A DNA stretch of 64,000 bases from Desulfobacteraceae bacterium. GTDB lineage: Bacteria; Desulfobacterota; Desulfobacteria; Desulfobacterales; Desulfosalsimonadaceae. A model generated the notes under the pieces. That model was not told the origin of the DNA. It saw only the letters and a program-made list of their open reading frames with translations, and did no database searches. Every line of letters starts with the position of its first letter. Positions within the stretch are counted from its first letter, which is position 1. Below are positions 35,499 through 45,057 of the stretch, one piece after another. The translations under genes were made by a program, and so were the position numbers. The stretch is from assembly GCA_014237465.1 (NCBI GenBank), contig JABZFM010000001.1, positions 1 to 64,000 on the forward strand, in the 5' to 3' direction.

Positions 35499-37313
35499 AT
35501 GGAATTCAAAAACAATCGTATTGCCTGGACAAAACGATATATATTGTTTTATCTGATACTCTCCGGATTGGGAATAGTGTTAAGCACCACGCCGGCATTC
35601 GGAGCGCTTTCGATATATTACGTAGAACCATTCACGCCGCTGCTTCCTGAAAATAATATCACCGACGAACTGCTGGAAACCGCCTACCCGGATCCACTGG
35701 AGCTGAATGCGTCTCAGGGAGAAACGACTTCATGGGCGATCATCGCCCTCCGGGCGGATAAAGACTACGGCCTGATTGATGTTGGTGCTTCCGAAGTATC
35801 CGGTGCAGACGGCTCAGGCGGCAGATGGATTGACGTACGGCTCATAAAAATACTGCCGCGCAACAACAGGTATTTGCGTAACCTTTATAGAGATCGCCCT
35901 GAATACCAAAATTCGCGGATGATACCGGATATTCTGATCTACAACGAGCCGTTATTCGAAAAACAGATAAAAAATCTCACTCAAGGCAAGACGCTCTCCG
36001 TAACACAGCGGGAATCTGCCCTGGCATATTTAGAATCGGGGCTGACCCATTATTTTTTGCTTACCGCCAGGGTACCGGATTCCGTTAAGGCAGGTCTTTA
36101 CAATTGTTCGATAGTTATTCAAAATCAGGTTAAAGACGATATCAGGCGCATCCCCGTTAAAATCAACGTTCTGCCTTTTTCGCTTCCCCTGCCTGGGAAA
36201 ATGCTGGGTGTTGGCAATGATTTCGGTAGTTCGACGAGTCCGTATTATCATGTTGCCCTGAAGGATTTGGCAGATCACGGTATGAATGTTACCCGTATCG
36301 ATGCCTCCATAACAGGCAAAACCAGCAAAATGATGTTAAACGAGCTGAATCAGTATGGTTTTAAAACCATTATTCATCGCTACGAACCATCCGGCAAAGA
36401 ACAGACAGCTCCCGTTCAGTCTGGAATCAGGCATTATTTCTACGGCGTGGATGAACCCCAGCCCAAAAAACGCCGGGGCAGGGATTCATGGGATCGGATG
36501 GCTGAGCATGTGAAGCTTTCGCATAAAATACATACATTGGGCGGGAAAGTGGTGACATCCATTCGATACCCTCTGGCGATCGAATTAAGCATTAAAAACA
36601 GCTTATTATATCAAACCTTAAACGATGTGGGGGTTGAAGGAATGTTCGAGCCGTTGGATTGGGCGAGCTACGGCCTGGGGCTTCAACGCATCGGACGCCG
36701 GGAATATGGCAAACATCAAAAATCTGCAACCGACAATCAGGAGTTATGGAATTATATCGCTCGCCTGCAAAAAGACTACGACGAGGGCAAAATAAATGAC
36801 AAGGGAGTACCACTCTCTAAACACAACTGGGTGGAGACCTACTATTTCCCGCTGGGATTCTTCAAGTCACCGTTTTGGGGAAGGTTTCTTTTTGGTTATT
36901 TTTTGTTTGAAAGCCATTTTGACGGTGTCATGGCCTGGACTTTATATCGCCCCAAAGGTGACCCTTTCACGGATACGGACGGACCGGATTCCATCATCGC
37001 TTATCCGACACCTGAAGCAATGGCTTCAACCTACTACTGGGAAGCGCTTAGAGAAGGGGTCAATGACCTTCGCTACTGCCGTCTTGCCGAAACTCTCTTG
37101 CTTTCAATGAAAGGGAAAAGTCCGCAGAAAATGCGAATCATGTCGGATCGATTTCGAAAAATTCTTGCGCCTTATCAAAAAATCGCCGTTGACGGTCAAA
37201 GGGCAGATCGTCTCCTTCAAACCGGCACGTTCCGCGAAACCAGGGAGCAGCTTATTGAATTAATAAAAGATTTATCAGACGACAGCGTAAAAATGATGGG
37301 CGATGATACATGA
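35499..37313 (+). CDS. Secreted DUF4091-like glycoside-hydrolase-type protein
   Basis: The 604-residue protein has a signal peptide at the N-terminus (hydrophobic run about 15-33, PAFG). A beta-rich N-terminal part is followed by a TIM-barrel-like middle (ADHGMNVTRID, YFYGVDEPQ, VVTSIRYP). The ending YYWEALREGVNDLRYCRLAETLL is typical of DUF4091-type proteins. These are thought to act on carbohydrates outside the cytoplasm; the catalytic residues are not established. It starts 9 bp after the previous gene. Confidence 0.75.
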   Translation: MEFKNNRIAWTKRYILFYLILSGLGIVLSTTPAFGALSIYYVEPFTPLLPENNITDELLETAYPDPLELNASQGETTSWAIIALRADKDYGLIDVGASEVSGADGSGGRWIDVRLIKILPRNNRYLRNLYRDRPEYQNSRMIPDILIYNEPLFEKQIKNLTQGKTLSVTQRESALAYLESGLTHYFLLTARVPDSVKAGLYNCSIVIQNQVKDDIRRIPVKINVLPFSLPLPGKMLGVGNDFGSSTSPYYHVALKDLADHGMNVTRIDASITGKTSKMMLNELNQYGFKTIIHRYEPSGKEQTAPVQSGIRHYFYGVDEPQPKKRRGRDSWDRMAEHVKLSHKIHTLGGKVVTSIRYPLAIELSIKNSLLYQTLNDVGVEGMFEPLDWASYGLGLQRIGRREYGKHQKSATDNQELWNYIARLQKDYDEGKINDKGVPLSKHNWVETYYFPLGFFKSPFWGRFLFGYFLFESHFDGVMAWTLYRPKGDPFTDTDGPDSIIAYPTPEAMASTYYWEALREGVNDLRYCRLAETLLLSMKGKSPQKMRIMSDRFRKILAPYQKIAVDGQRADRLLQTGTFRETREQLIELIKDLSDDSVKMMGDDT

Positions 37314-37597
37314 AGACTGGCTCGTTTTATTCATTTTCGACAAAAACACATGAAATATCTATAAGTAAAGCGCTAAAGCGTTACCGTATCAGCAATTTTC
37401 TTTAAGAGCGCTTTGCGACCGATTTTTACGACGATTGCAATAAAAATCAGTGTGTTGTTGTGGACAGGGCGTTTATGATAAATTGTAATATTGATGAGAA
37501 CTGCTGTCACTATATGCCGGAGTTTGAACCTGACGCTGAGATTGTATAATGTAAAACGTTTGGAAACAGGATCAAAAGATTATCATTGGAGGTAAGA

Positions 37598-39328
37598 ATG
37601 GATCATCCGATAAGAAAAGATTATAGTTTTTTACAGAGGTTTAAGAAAAAAAAAGATCTTTTTTTTATCCCATTTATCACGCTTATGACCATCACGACTG
37701 CCCTGGCTTTCTCTCTTCCCGTTTTTTACGAATCCGTCACGACGATTCTGGTGGAAGAAAGCAATATCCCGGAAAGCATTGTTGATGAAAGTATAACCGG
37801 TTTCATCAACCAGAGACTGGAAACAATTACTCAGCGAATTATGAGCCGGACCAAGCTATGGGAGATTGTCGAACAACACGGTCTTTACAAAGATTCGCGA
37901 GAGAAGCTATCACGACAGGAACTTGTGGATACCATTAAAGACAGGATCGAATTAAACACCATTACTTCGGATCTATTCCAGGCGGGATCCGGATCTCCCC
38001 TCAGTATCGCCATCTCGTTCAGCTTGTCATTCGAAGATAATGATCCTCATATGGCCCAGCGAATTACTTCGGAATTGGCAAATCTTTACATCCAGGAGAA
38101 CGAGGCGAAAATTGAGAAGATTATTGAAGATTCGACCGGATTCCTGGACCGGGAGAGGAAACGGCTGGAAGAAAAATTACTGAATACTGAAAGCCGGATC
38201 GCTGAATTTAAGAAGCGCCATATTTATGAGCTTCCTGAACAGTTGCAGGAAAACATCAAGCTTGTTACCGACCTGGAGGATGAGATCGAGCAACTCTCCA
38301 TTGAGCTGAAGTCATTACTGATAAAGCAATCTGAAGTCAAGGGAACGTTGCGGCAGACAAAACCATATTCATCCATGATTACGCCGACCGGCGAAAAAGT
38401 GATGGGACCTGAAGAAATGTTGGATGCACTGCGTTTGGAATACCTCAGCAAGCGGGCGACGCTTTCTCCTCATCATCCGGACCTGATCTCAATAGATCGG
38501 CAGTTAAAGGAATTTGAGAAGGTCGTAAGCCGGAAAGCCCAGGAAAAAAATATTGAAAAGCATTTAGAGAACCTCAAATCTGATTTTTTGGGCAAATCCG
38601 GTAGTCTTTCCGACCAGCATCCGGATATGGTGGCCTTGAAAAGACAAATTGATGTCGCACAGCAGGAGTTGAACAAACTCAGTCAATCAGATGGAGAGAC
38701 TGCCCACCTAACGGCGAGGGAGCCGGACAACCCGGCCTATATTGAACTGGAAACCAATTTAAAGACCCTGGCTGTGGATATTCAGGCAACGGAGCAGAAA
38801 ACAGCCCGACAAAAGGACAGGCTGAGCATATATCAGGAGCGCATTAACCGGACGTCCGGGGTTGAGAAAGCGTATCTTTTGATGACTCGCGAATATGAAC
38901 ATCTTAAGGGCTCTCACGAAGAGCTGCTGTCCAAAATAAAGGAGGCCCGTGATGCCAGGGAAGTCGAGAAAAGCCAGCAGGGCGGGAAATTTGTTATCAT
39001 TGATGCAGCAAATTTTCCGGAAAAAATATCCAAACCGAATGTGTTGCTGATCATTTTCTTAGGCCTTATCATCAGTTTCAGCGTTTCCATGGGCATTATT
39101 TATCTTTCAGAGTATTTGGATGCCTCTGTCAAGTCCAAAGATGATCTTACGGCTGTAACGTCTCGTCCGGTGCTGGGCTCCATACCCTACCTGACGAACT
39201 CACAGGATGAGATGAAACACCTCCGCCGCAAGACTCTCGATATCGTGGTCCTTTTTTTAATTCTATCAGGTGCGGTATGGTGCGTTTATCAATATTATAC
39301 AAAATATTATCTTCCCCTCCCTTTATAA
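37598..39328 (+). CDS. Wzz/GumC-type polysaccharide co-polymerase
   Basis: The 576-residue protein has an ATG 5 bases after GGAGG. An N-terminal membrane segment (about 21-41) is followed by a long periplasmic coiled coil rich in Glu, Lys and Leu (about 150-460), then a second segment (LLIIFLGLIISFSVSMGIIY). An extra third segment at the end (IVVLFLILSGAVWCVYQYY) is unusual. It controls chain length together with the kinase-like protein encoded 20 bp later. The cytosolic kinase is a separate gene, as in many Gram-positive and deltaproteobacterial systems. The 284 bp before it show no clear promoter. Confidence 0.9.
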   Translation: MDHPIRKDYSFLQRFKKKKDLFFIPFITLMTITTALAFSLPVFYESVTTILVEESNIPESIVDESITGFINQRLETITQRIMSRTKLWEIVEQHGLYKDSREKLSRQELVDTIKDRIELNTITSDLFQAGSGSPLSIAISFSLSFEDNDPHMAQRITSELANLYIQENEAKIEKIIEDSTGFLDRERKRLEEKLLNTESRIAEFKKRHIYELPEQLQENIKLVTDLEDEIEQLSIELKSLLIKQSEVKGTLRQTKPYSSMITPTGEKVMGPEEMLDALRLEYLSKRATLSPHHPDLISIDRQLKEFEKVVSRKAQEKNIEKHLENLKSDFLGKSGSLSDQHPDMVALKRQIDVAQQELNKLSQSDGETAHLTAREPDNPAYIELETNLKTLAVDIQATEQKTARQKDRLSIYQERINRTSGVEKAYLLMTREYEHLKGSHEELLSKIKEARDAREVEKSQQGGKFVIIDAANFPEKISKPNVLLIIFLGLIISFSVSMGIIYLSEYLDASVKSKDDLTAVTSRPVLGSIPYLTNSQDEMKHLRRKTLDIVVLFLILSGAVWCVYQYYTKYYLPLPL

Positions 39329-39348
39329 CGTAAAAGGAGTCATTCTGA

Positions 39349-40077
39349 ATGAAAGACAGCAAAAGAATTACTGAAAAGAGCGGCACGTTGGCTCGAGAAT
39401 TCAATGAAAGAGTCATTACATTAAATCCTTTGGAACTGGACCATCACAGAATTTACGTTGGGAGAAAAGAGGAGGAAAGCGTCAGCAATTATTACAAAGT
39501 CCTGCGGACCCAACTGATTCAAACTATGGATAAAACGTCGCAACGCAAGATTTTAGTTACCAGTGCCTTAGCCGGCGAGGGGAAAAGTGCCACCGCACTT
39601 AACCTGGCCATTGCCTTTGCCCAAAACATCAACCAGCTTGTCATATTGGTCGAAGCAAATTTAAGACGGCCTTTTTTGCAAAGGGTTTTAAGTCTTGGCA
39701 AAGATTGCGCCGGTCTCACCGATTACCTGCTGGATGAGATATCGATTGAAACACTGTTGCTGAATCCTGAAGTCGGGGAGCTTCGGATTCTACCAGCCGG
39801 CAGTTCGATTCCCAACGCTGCGGAATTGATTGGATCCAACCGCATGAAAATGCTGCTGACCGAATTAGAGCAAAAATATAAGGACAGTTATATTCTCATT
39901 GATGCGCCCCCGGTTCTCACTCATCCGGACACCTTGATCCTGTCTGAATTGGCAGATGCCGTTTTGATGGTTGTGGCGGAAGGAGCGACACCCTCCCAGA
40001 AAATTCGGGAAGCGGAGGAAAAGTTAAAAGGACAAAAGCAAATTTTTTACGTGATGAATAAATGTTGGGTCCCTTAA
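39349..40077 (+). CDS. BY-kinase-like partner of the chain-length protein, with degenerate Walker A'
   Basis: The protein has 242 residues, with Walker A at SALAGEGKS (K79, S80) and Walker B at YILIDAPPVL. The Walker A' motif, normally hhhDxDxRxP, reads ILVEANLRRP, with E102 and N104 in place of both aspartates. The C-terminus (MNKCWVP) lacks the tyrosine cluster that such kinases phosphorylate. It probably binds nucleotide and the Wzz-like protein, but it may not be an active tyrosine kinase. A clear AAAGGAG site precedes it. Confidence 0.85.
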   Translation: MKDSKRITEKSGTLAREFNERVITLNPLELDHHRIYVGRKEEESVSNYYKVLRTQLIQTMDKTSQRKILVTSALAGEGKSATALNLAIAFAQNINQLVILVEANLRRPFLQRVLSLGKDCAGLTDYLLDEISIETLLLNPEVGELRILPAGSSIPNAAELIGSNRMKMLLTELEQKYKDSYILIDAPPVLTHPDTLILSELADAVLMVVAEGATPSQKIREAEEKLKGQKQIFYVMNKCWVP

Positions 40078-41252
40078 AGCACTTTTGGCCACGCCATACT
40101 CAATTGTAAATAAACGCGGTTACGCCCCATGCTTTGGCTGGTCATATCATTTTTTGTAAAATTATGAATATAGCCCAACTGCAGAATCATGTTTTCATTA
40201 AAATGATACATGGGAGACAGATGAATGGATAGCGCTTTGCTTTTCTGTTTCGGGCTAACCAGCCCCCTTGTTTCGCTGTGATGATACTTGACGTCCAATA
40301 AATATGACGATTTTTCGGTCATCTGATGATTCAAAAAAATTCCTGCAAAATTTCTGAGGATCCCTTCCCCGAAAAGACTGGGAAAGACATCTCGTTTAAT
40401 TATTCCTTGAATCTGTATATACTCGAATGACCATGACGTTGAAGCAGAAAATAGAAACAGAGTATCGGAAACCACAGAAGAACGATCAGCAGTTTGGGAT
40501 TCGTTAAAATGTGAGCGTGTATGTCCGGCGCCTGCTATGAAAGTGAATTTAAGGCGTTCAAACGCCTGATGATCAAATCCGAAAAGGGTTTTAAGTATTT
40601 CTTCTTTTTCCAGTGCGTTCGAGGATTCGTAATCGGTTCGGTTACCGGATAATAAAAATCCAAAGGTGGTTTGTTCTGTCAGCTGATAATCATAATTTAG
40701 ATCCATATTATGATATTGATGATCGGGATAATCCTCAGAATCATAATTGTCTTTTCTGAAATTATATATTAAATCCAGATTTGTTTTTGGATTGAGTTCA
40801 AATGTGACTCCGGTATCAAATGTAAAAAAAACACGGTCGGATTGCTCAATTACAATCCCCAGCTCGTCAAAAGCGGATTGAATCGTATTGTCCATGACAT
40901 AGCTTCCGGAAATATCCATCTCCGAGGCAGGTGTCAGCAACCGTTTGTAGGCCATCTGATAAAATTGATCCAGGTGGTCGAAGTCATGGTACTTGTTGTA
41001 TTTATAAATATTCCATTCCAGCAGGGTATTTACGGAGCCGATTTCTGAAAGTGAATAAAATTCACACGCAGGATTAATGAGATGCTCGAAATCGCTCACT
41101 TTTTTAAAAAAAACATTGTCATCATAAGTCTCTTGGAGTTTGAGGGATGGGGTGAGGACTGTCTCTGCCGGTTCGGCACACGGCAGATCTAAAACACATA
41201 TAAGAAAGAACAGAAGCGGAAGCGCATTTTGAAGAAAACGGCGAGTGTTCAT
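40074..41252 (-). CDS. Outer-membrane beta-barrel protein of the polysaccharide locus
   Basis: The 392-residue protein has a signal peptide (hydrophobic 10-24, LPCA). The remainder alternates aromatic and polar residues in strands (for example LDLIYNFRKDNYDSEDYPDH and YQLTEQTTFGFLLSGNRTDY) and closes with the strand RVYLQLSMAWPKVL. It resembles barrels associated with exosortase or polysaccharide clusters and may form the outer-membrane pore or anchor. It overlaps the kinase gene by 4 bp tail to tail and is in one leftward unit with the exporter and PP-loop genes to its right. Confidence 0.75.
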   Translation of the reverse strand: MNTRRFLQNALPLLFFLICVLDLPCAEPAETVLTPSLKLQETYDDNVFFKKVSDFEHLINPACEFYSLSEIGSVNTLLEWNIYKYNKYHDFDHLDQFYQMAYKRLLTPASEMDISGSYVMDNTIQSAFDELGIVIEQSDRVFFTFDTGVTFELNPKTNLDLIYNFRKDNYDSEDYPDHQYHNMDLNYDYQLTEQTTFGFLLSGNRTDYESSNALEKEEILKTLFGFDHQAFERLKFTFIAGAGHTRSHFNESQTADRSSVVSDTLFLFSASTSWSFEYIQIQGIIKRDVFPSLFGEGILRNFAGIFLNHQMTEKSSYLLDVKYHHSETRGLVSPKQKSKALSIHLSPMYHFNENMILQLGYIHNFTKNDMTSQSMGRNRVYLQLSMAWPKVL

Positions 41253-41288
41253 GAAAAAATCATTCCAAAAATCTAATTAATTTTACAA

Positions 41289-41876
41289 TCAGGGAATTAC
41301 AAGGGTATCCGCAGGTTCGAGCTGGATATTCTGTTCGAGCTCCTTTCCTTTTGAGACCTTTGAATAGTCAAACTTAAATACTTTTTGCCCGTCATCACCG
41401 GTTCTGATGATCAAGATGTCGTTTTTATCTGCAAAAGTGGTCAAACCGCCGGCCATTGACAAAGCCTGCATAACGGTAATTGGCCTTCCCATGAGGTAAA
41501 CGCCCGGATTGTCGACTTTGCCCACAATATAGACCTTAGGACTGGATACTTTGGTGAGCATCACAGTGACCCTTGCATCAGGAACATAACTTCTGACTCT
41601 TTTTTCAACCTCCTGACTCAGTTCATCAACCGTACGTCCGCCGGCCATCACTTCGCCGATAAGGGGAAAGCTGAACTTGCCGTCCGGTCTTATTACGACA
41701 TTTTTCGTTAAACTTTCGTCTTTCCAGGCCGATATTTCCAACTCATCTTCAGGGCCTATAAGAAAAAGCACGTTGGGTTGGGATGGGTTAGCGTCTTCAG
41801 CCGCATACACATCAACTAAAAGCCCTTGAACGACACATATAATAAGCAAAAAACAGCAGAAAAACGATCTTCGCAT
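41289..41876 (-). CDS. Wza/GumB-like polysaccharide export protein
   Basis: The 195-residue protein has a signal peptide (about 1-25). The polysaccharide export domain has the typical ISAWKDESLTKNVVIRPDGK and FSFPLIGEVMAGGRTVDEL, followed by one SLBB domain (VYIVGKVDNPGVYLMGRPIT). It would form the periplasmic/outer-membrane export channel. It is the short form without the C-terminal helix barrel of Wza, so the neighbouring barrel protein may complete the channel. It lies 36 bp upstream of the barrel gene. Confidence 0.9.
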   Translation of the reverse strand: MRRSFFCCFLLIICVVQGLLVDVYAAEDANPSQPNVLFLIGPEDELEISAWKDESLTKNVVIRPDGKFSFPLIGEVMAGGRTVDELSQEVEKRVRSYVPDARVTVMLTKVSSPKVYIVGKVDNPGVYLMGRPITVMQALSMAGGLTTFADKNDILIIRTGDDGQKVFKFDYSKVSKGKELEQNIQLEPADTLVIP

Positions 41877-41902
41877 GAAAAATCCTCCTCCATTTATAAG
41901 GA

Positions 41903-42967
41903 TTATAATAGTTCCATTCGTTCGATAAAAAAATCCGGGTCAATGCCAATTTGATTCAGCACCTGCCGGACCTCATCCATGTATATCTTTTTTTCAATTT
42001 CTGCTTTTTGAATGGCTTGTTTCCGTCCCATGCGACCTTCCCGGACCAGTTTTGAGTAGAAGTCTTCTTTATCCGAAATATCCAACGTCTTTTTATACAT
42101 GTAATCTACCAGCTGCTTTACCCGGCAATCGAATCGCCAGGTAGATTCCATGTGGGCCGGCTGTGACCAGTTCAATTCTGACCGGATGCGATTCAGAATC
42201 TCCTCTTCGTCCCACTGGATATAGTCATAGAATTGAATCCATCCGATCCCCCGGCCATAGAACCGATTTCCCAGCGCAAAAGGCGCCCCGAAGAAATAGG
42301 CCAAAAGCATCATCCGCACAAAAGCCGGCTTGAAATAGCCTGCATTTCTGAAAATTCCTTTTGCGGCATAGGCATATTTCATAAACGCACGTTCGCGGTC
42401 TTCATCGGCCGATATGTTCATCAATGTTCTTTTAAAAGTCATCACTTCGTAGGGATTTCCTCCGGTTACAATACATGGAATCCCGTACTTCCGGGCAATG
42501 CGATAAGTACTCAGCCAGGCCGGCTTGCATCCGAGACACATGATCGGAATCATGCTGGGCGAAGGCTGCGTTATCCATGCTTTAACGGCGGTTTGCAGTC
42601 CCTTTCGATGCCGGTCCCCTTCGTCCTTGAACGAGATGAAATCAATCCCCAAAATACGGACGGCATTTTCCATATTGGTTCTGGCCTGTTCGACGGTAAA
42701 AGGATTCTCGTAATTTACGGCCAGCACATTCATGCCGTAATCCTTGACCAGTTTTAACAATATGTAACTGCTGTCCCGGCCCCCGCTGATGCTGACCAGA
42801 CATTCGTACCCACCGTCCTGTCGCCGAAGCCTTTCGAGCTCGCGGGCCAGTGATTCCTCGCCCTTTACGGTTTCTTCCTTGTAATCATGACAATAATTAC
42901 AGATACCGTGATCATCGAAAACGATTTTCGGCGTATTATCCGAAAGGATGCATTGATTACATCTCAT
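41903..42967 (-). CDS. WbpG-like PP-loop amidotransferase-type enzyme
   Basis: The protein is 354 residues from the ATG behind an AAAGGA site; nine more in-frame codons upstream are possible but look untranslated. A zinc ribbon (C3, C6, C23, C26) is followed by the PP-loop SISGGRDSS and later MCLGCKPAW. Relatives (N-acetyl sugar amidotransferases) use ammonia to turn a sugar N-acetyl group into an acetamidino group. It fits a repeat unit with modified amino sugars. A companion glutaminase (HisH/HisF-like pair) is not in this window. Confidence 0.83.
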   Translation of the reverse strand: MRCNQCILSDNTPKIVFDDHGICNYCHDYKEETVKGEESLARELERLRRQDGGYECLVSISGGRDSSYILLKLVKDYGMNVLAVNYENPFTVEQARTNMENAVRILGIDFISFKDEGDRHRKGLQTAVKAWITQPSPSMIPIMCLGCKPAWLSTYRIARKYGIPCIVTGGNPYEVMTFKRTLMNISADEDRERAFMKYAYAAKGIFRNAGYFKPAFVRMMLLAYFFGAPFALGNRFYGRGIGWIQFYDYIQWDEEEILNRIRSELNWSQPAHMESTWRFDCRVKQLVDYMYKKTLDISDKEDFYSKLVREGRMGRKQAIQKAEIEKKIYMDEVRQVLNQIGIDPDFFIERMELL

Positions 42968-43339
42968 TTTTTTTCCTTTTGCGATCATAATCAAACCAGC
43001 GATACAGTGCAGCCCCCCATCCCAGCCCTCCTCCCGGGGTAAATCTAAGAAATAAGAGGTATCGTAACAGGTTTTATGTTTGAAATAAATCTCATATAGA
43101 CCGTGCGGTTTTTTATAAACTCATTATTATACTTTTTTAAGGAATAGGGAATAAAGTGATAAGATCCTGCTTTTAAATCAAAATAATATCACATAAGTTT
43201 GTTTGTGTGTCAATGTGAAAAAATCCATTTAGTTGTGATAATCATTCCATTACGCTGAACCCTTCACCACACCAAAATGCTTGCAAGAACTTGACGTACA
43301 ACCCGATTCATGCAATATATATAGGCTCGAAAAGCACCC

Positions 43340-43483
43340 ATGCCTTATTCTTCACACCGGAAAACACACCCCGATGGCGTCGGGATTATAGTATCCCATG
43401 CGGATGAAGGAGTTAATGCCGGACCAGCTATGTTTTATACTAAGGCCAAACGTCTTAATTTGCATAGATGCATTGACACATGA
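43340..43483 (+). other. Unassigned 47-codon open frame
   Basis: The frame MPYSSHRKTHPDGVGIIVSH continues ADEGVNAGPAMFYTKAKRLN to a stop. The composition looks protein-like, but there is no ribosome binding site and no recognised family. It may be a fragment of a lost gene. The rest of the 43010-43538 gap is AT-rich and must hold the two divergent promoters. Confidence 0.2.
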
Positions 43484-43538
43484 AATTTTCCTTTAAAGAA
43501 AAAAATATGCCAAGACCGGCTAAAAAACGGACTCTACA

Positions 43539-45026
43539 ATGACGAAAAATGAAATCGGAAAATCTCATAGCCAGGCTGACGCACAAAGGCGAGTCGGAAA
43601 AAATTTTGTAGTCCGGATAATTGGCCGGATAATCAGCATATGCATCAGCATAATCACCATGGCAATGCTGGGCCGTTATCTTGGAGAGATTGGATATGGA
43701 GAATACGCCTTCTGGTATTCGCTCATTTTTACCCTTCAGATGTTTGGCGACCTCGGTCTCCAAGTCATTATTGTCCGGGAAATCGCCAAGCATCGTAATC
43801 AGATTTCCCTTTTGTTCGGCGATGCCATCATATTGAAAGTGTCCATTTCAGCCCTTTTTTTCATGATCCTTTTGATTATCTCCTTTGCCCTTCCAAAATC
43901 ACAGCAAATCTTTTTCCTCATCATCGGCGCAGCTTCCATTGTCGGCGCATCACAAGATATTTCAATCTGGGTCTTTCGCGGAATAGAAACCATGGAGTAC
44001 GAAGCGTTTCTCACTATTTTCAGCCAGATCCTCTGGATCTCTCTGATTTGTTTTTTTATTTCCATGGGACAGGGAATAGCATTATTTTTAAGTGCGCAAT
44101 TAATTGCGTCTCTCGCCAGAACGTTTTTTGGATTCCTGATAGTAAAATCCAAGGGAATAAAACCGGAATTTTCCATAAATACGGATAGGTTTCGAAAGGT
44201 TTTGTCGCAATCGATCCCTGTTGGAGCGGCATTTATTGTCGCCGCCTTATACAACCTGGAAGCGATCTTTCTACTTAGAATATTCGCCGGACCCAAGGAT
44301 GTCGCATCTTACAGCGTCGGTGCTACCATCACTTTCGGATTCCTGTTTATTGCGGTTTCCCTTACGACTTCGGCATTTCCGGTATTTTCACAATTTTCAT
44401 ATTCAAAGCGGGAAGCGTTGCCCGCATTTTATTCCAAGGTATCAAAATACCTTTTGACTATCGCCGTGCCCATTACAATAACACTTATTGTATTGTCAGA
44501 TGAAGTGATATCATTAATGTTTAAAAAAGGATTTGAAGATTCCATCATCAGCCTTCGCATGTTGAGCCTGGGGCTGGCATTCGGCTTTATGAACCGGATG
44601 TATAGATTCCTGTTCCCGGCAATCAACAGACAGGTCATCTATTTGAGAATTGAAATTTTTACGGCTGTATTGCTGTTGATAGTATGCTTGTCGGTTATTC
44701 CGGCATATGGGTTTAAAGGAGCAATTCTGGCCTTTCTCTGTACGGAGCTTGTAAAATTTTTAACAAGCTACCTGTACATCAGACGCAAGATTTCCCCGCT
44801 GCCCTTTGTTGAAGTGTTTTGCAAACCGATTACCGCCGGGCTGTTTATGGCTTTGGTGCTTTTTTCAGGCAGAGGAATAAATCTTTACGTTATTTTATTT
44901 GCCGGGTTTATCATCTACCTTCTCGGATTGACGATATTAAAGATTTTTTCACGCGAAGAGATCGAGATGATGAAACAAACCATTTTGATGTTAAGTAAAA
45001 AGGTCGGCAAACGCGTTCGGATATGA
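43539..45026 (+). CDS. Wzx-type lipid-linked oligosaccharide flippase
   Basis: The 495-residue protein has about 12-14 hydrophobic segments spread over its length. The N-terminus RVGKNFVVRIIGRIISICIS and the following MAMLGRYLGEIGYGEYAFW match the polysaccharide transporter family of the MOP superfamily. It moves the finished undecaprenyl-linked repeat unit to the periplasmic face. It starts a second rightward unit, and the ligase/polymerase gene follows after 31 bp. Confidence 0.9.
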   Translation: MTKNEIGKSHSQADAQRRVGKNFVVRIIGRIISICISIITMAMLGRYLGEIGYGEYAFWYSLIFTLQMFGDLGLQVIIVREIAKHRNQISLLFGDAIILKVSISALFFMILLIISFALPKSQQIFFLIIGAASIVGASQDISIWVFRGIETMEYEAFLTIFSQILWISLICFFISMGQGIALFLSAQLIASLARTFFGFLIVKSKGIKPEFSINTDRFRKVLSQSIPVGAAFIVAALYNLEAIFLLRIFAGPKDVASYSVGATITFGFLFIAVSLTTSAFPVFSQFSYSKREALPAFYSKVSKYLLTIAVPITITLIVLSDEVISLMFKKGFEDSIISLRMLSLGLAFGFMNRMYRFLFPAINRQVIYLRIEIFTAVLLLIVCLSVIPAYGFKGAILAFLCTELVKFLTSYLYIRRKISPLPFVEVFCKPITAGLFMALVLFSGRGINLYVILFAGFIIYLLGLTILKIFSREEIEMMKQTILMLSKKVGKRVRI

Positions 45027-45057
45027 ATAACCATTATTAAAATTTGTGGGGGCTGGT

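Noticed and set aside
43340-43483. Confident gene call for the 47-codon frame
   Set aside because: No ribosome binding site or recognised family; listed only as an unassigned open frame.
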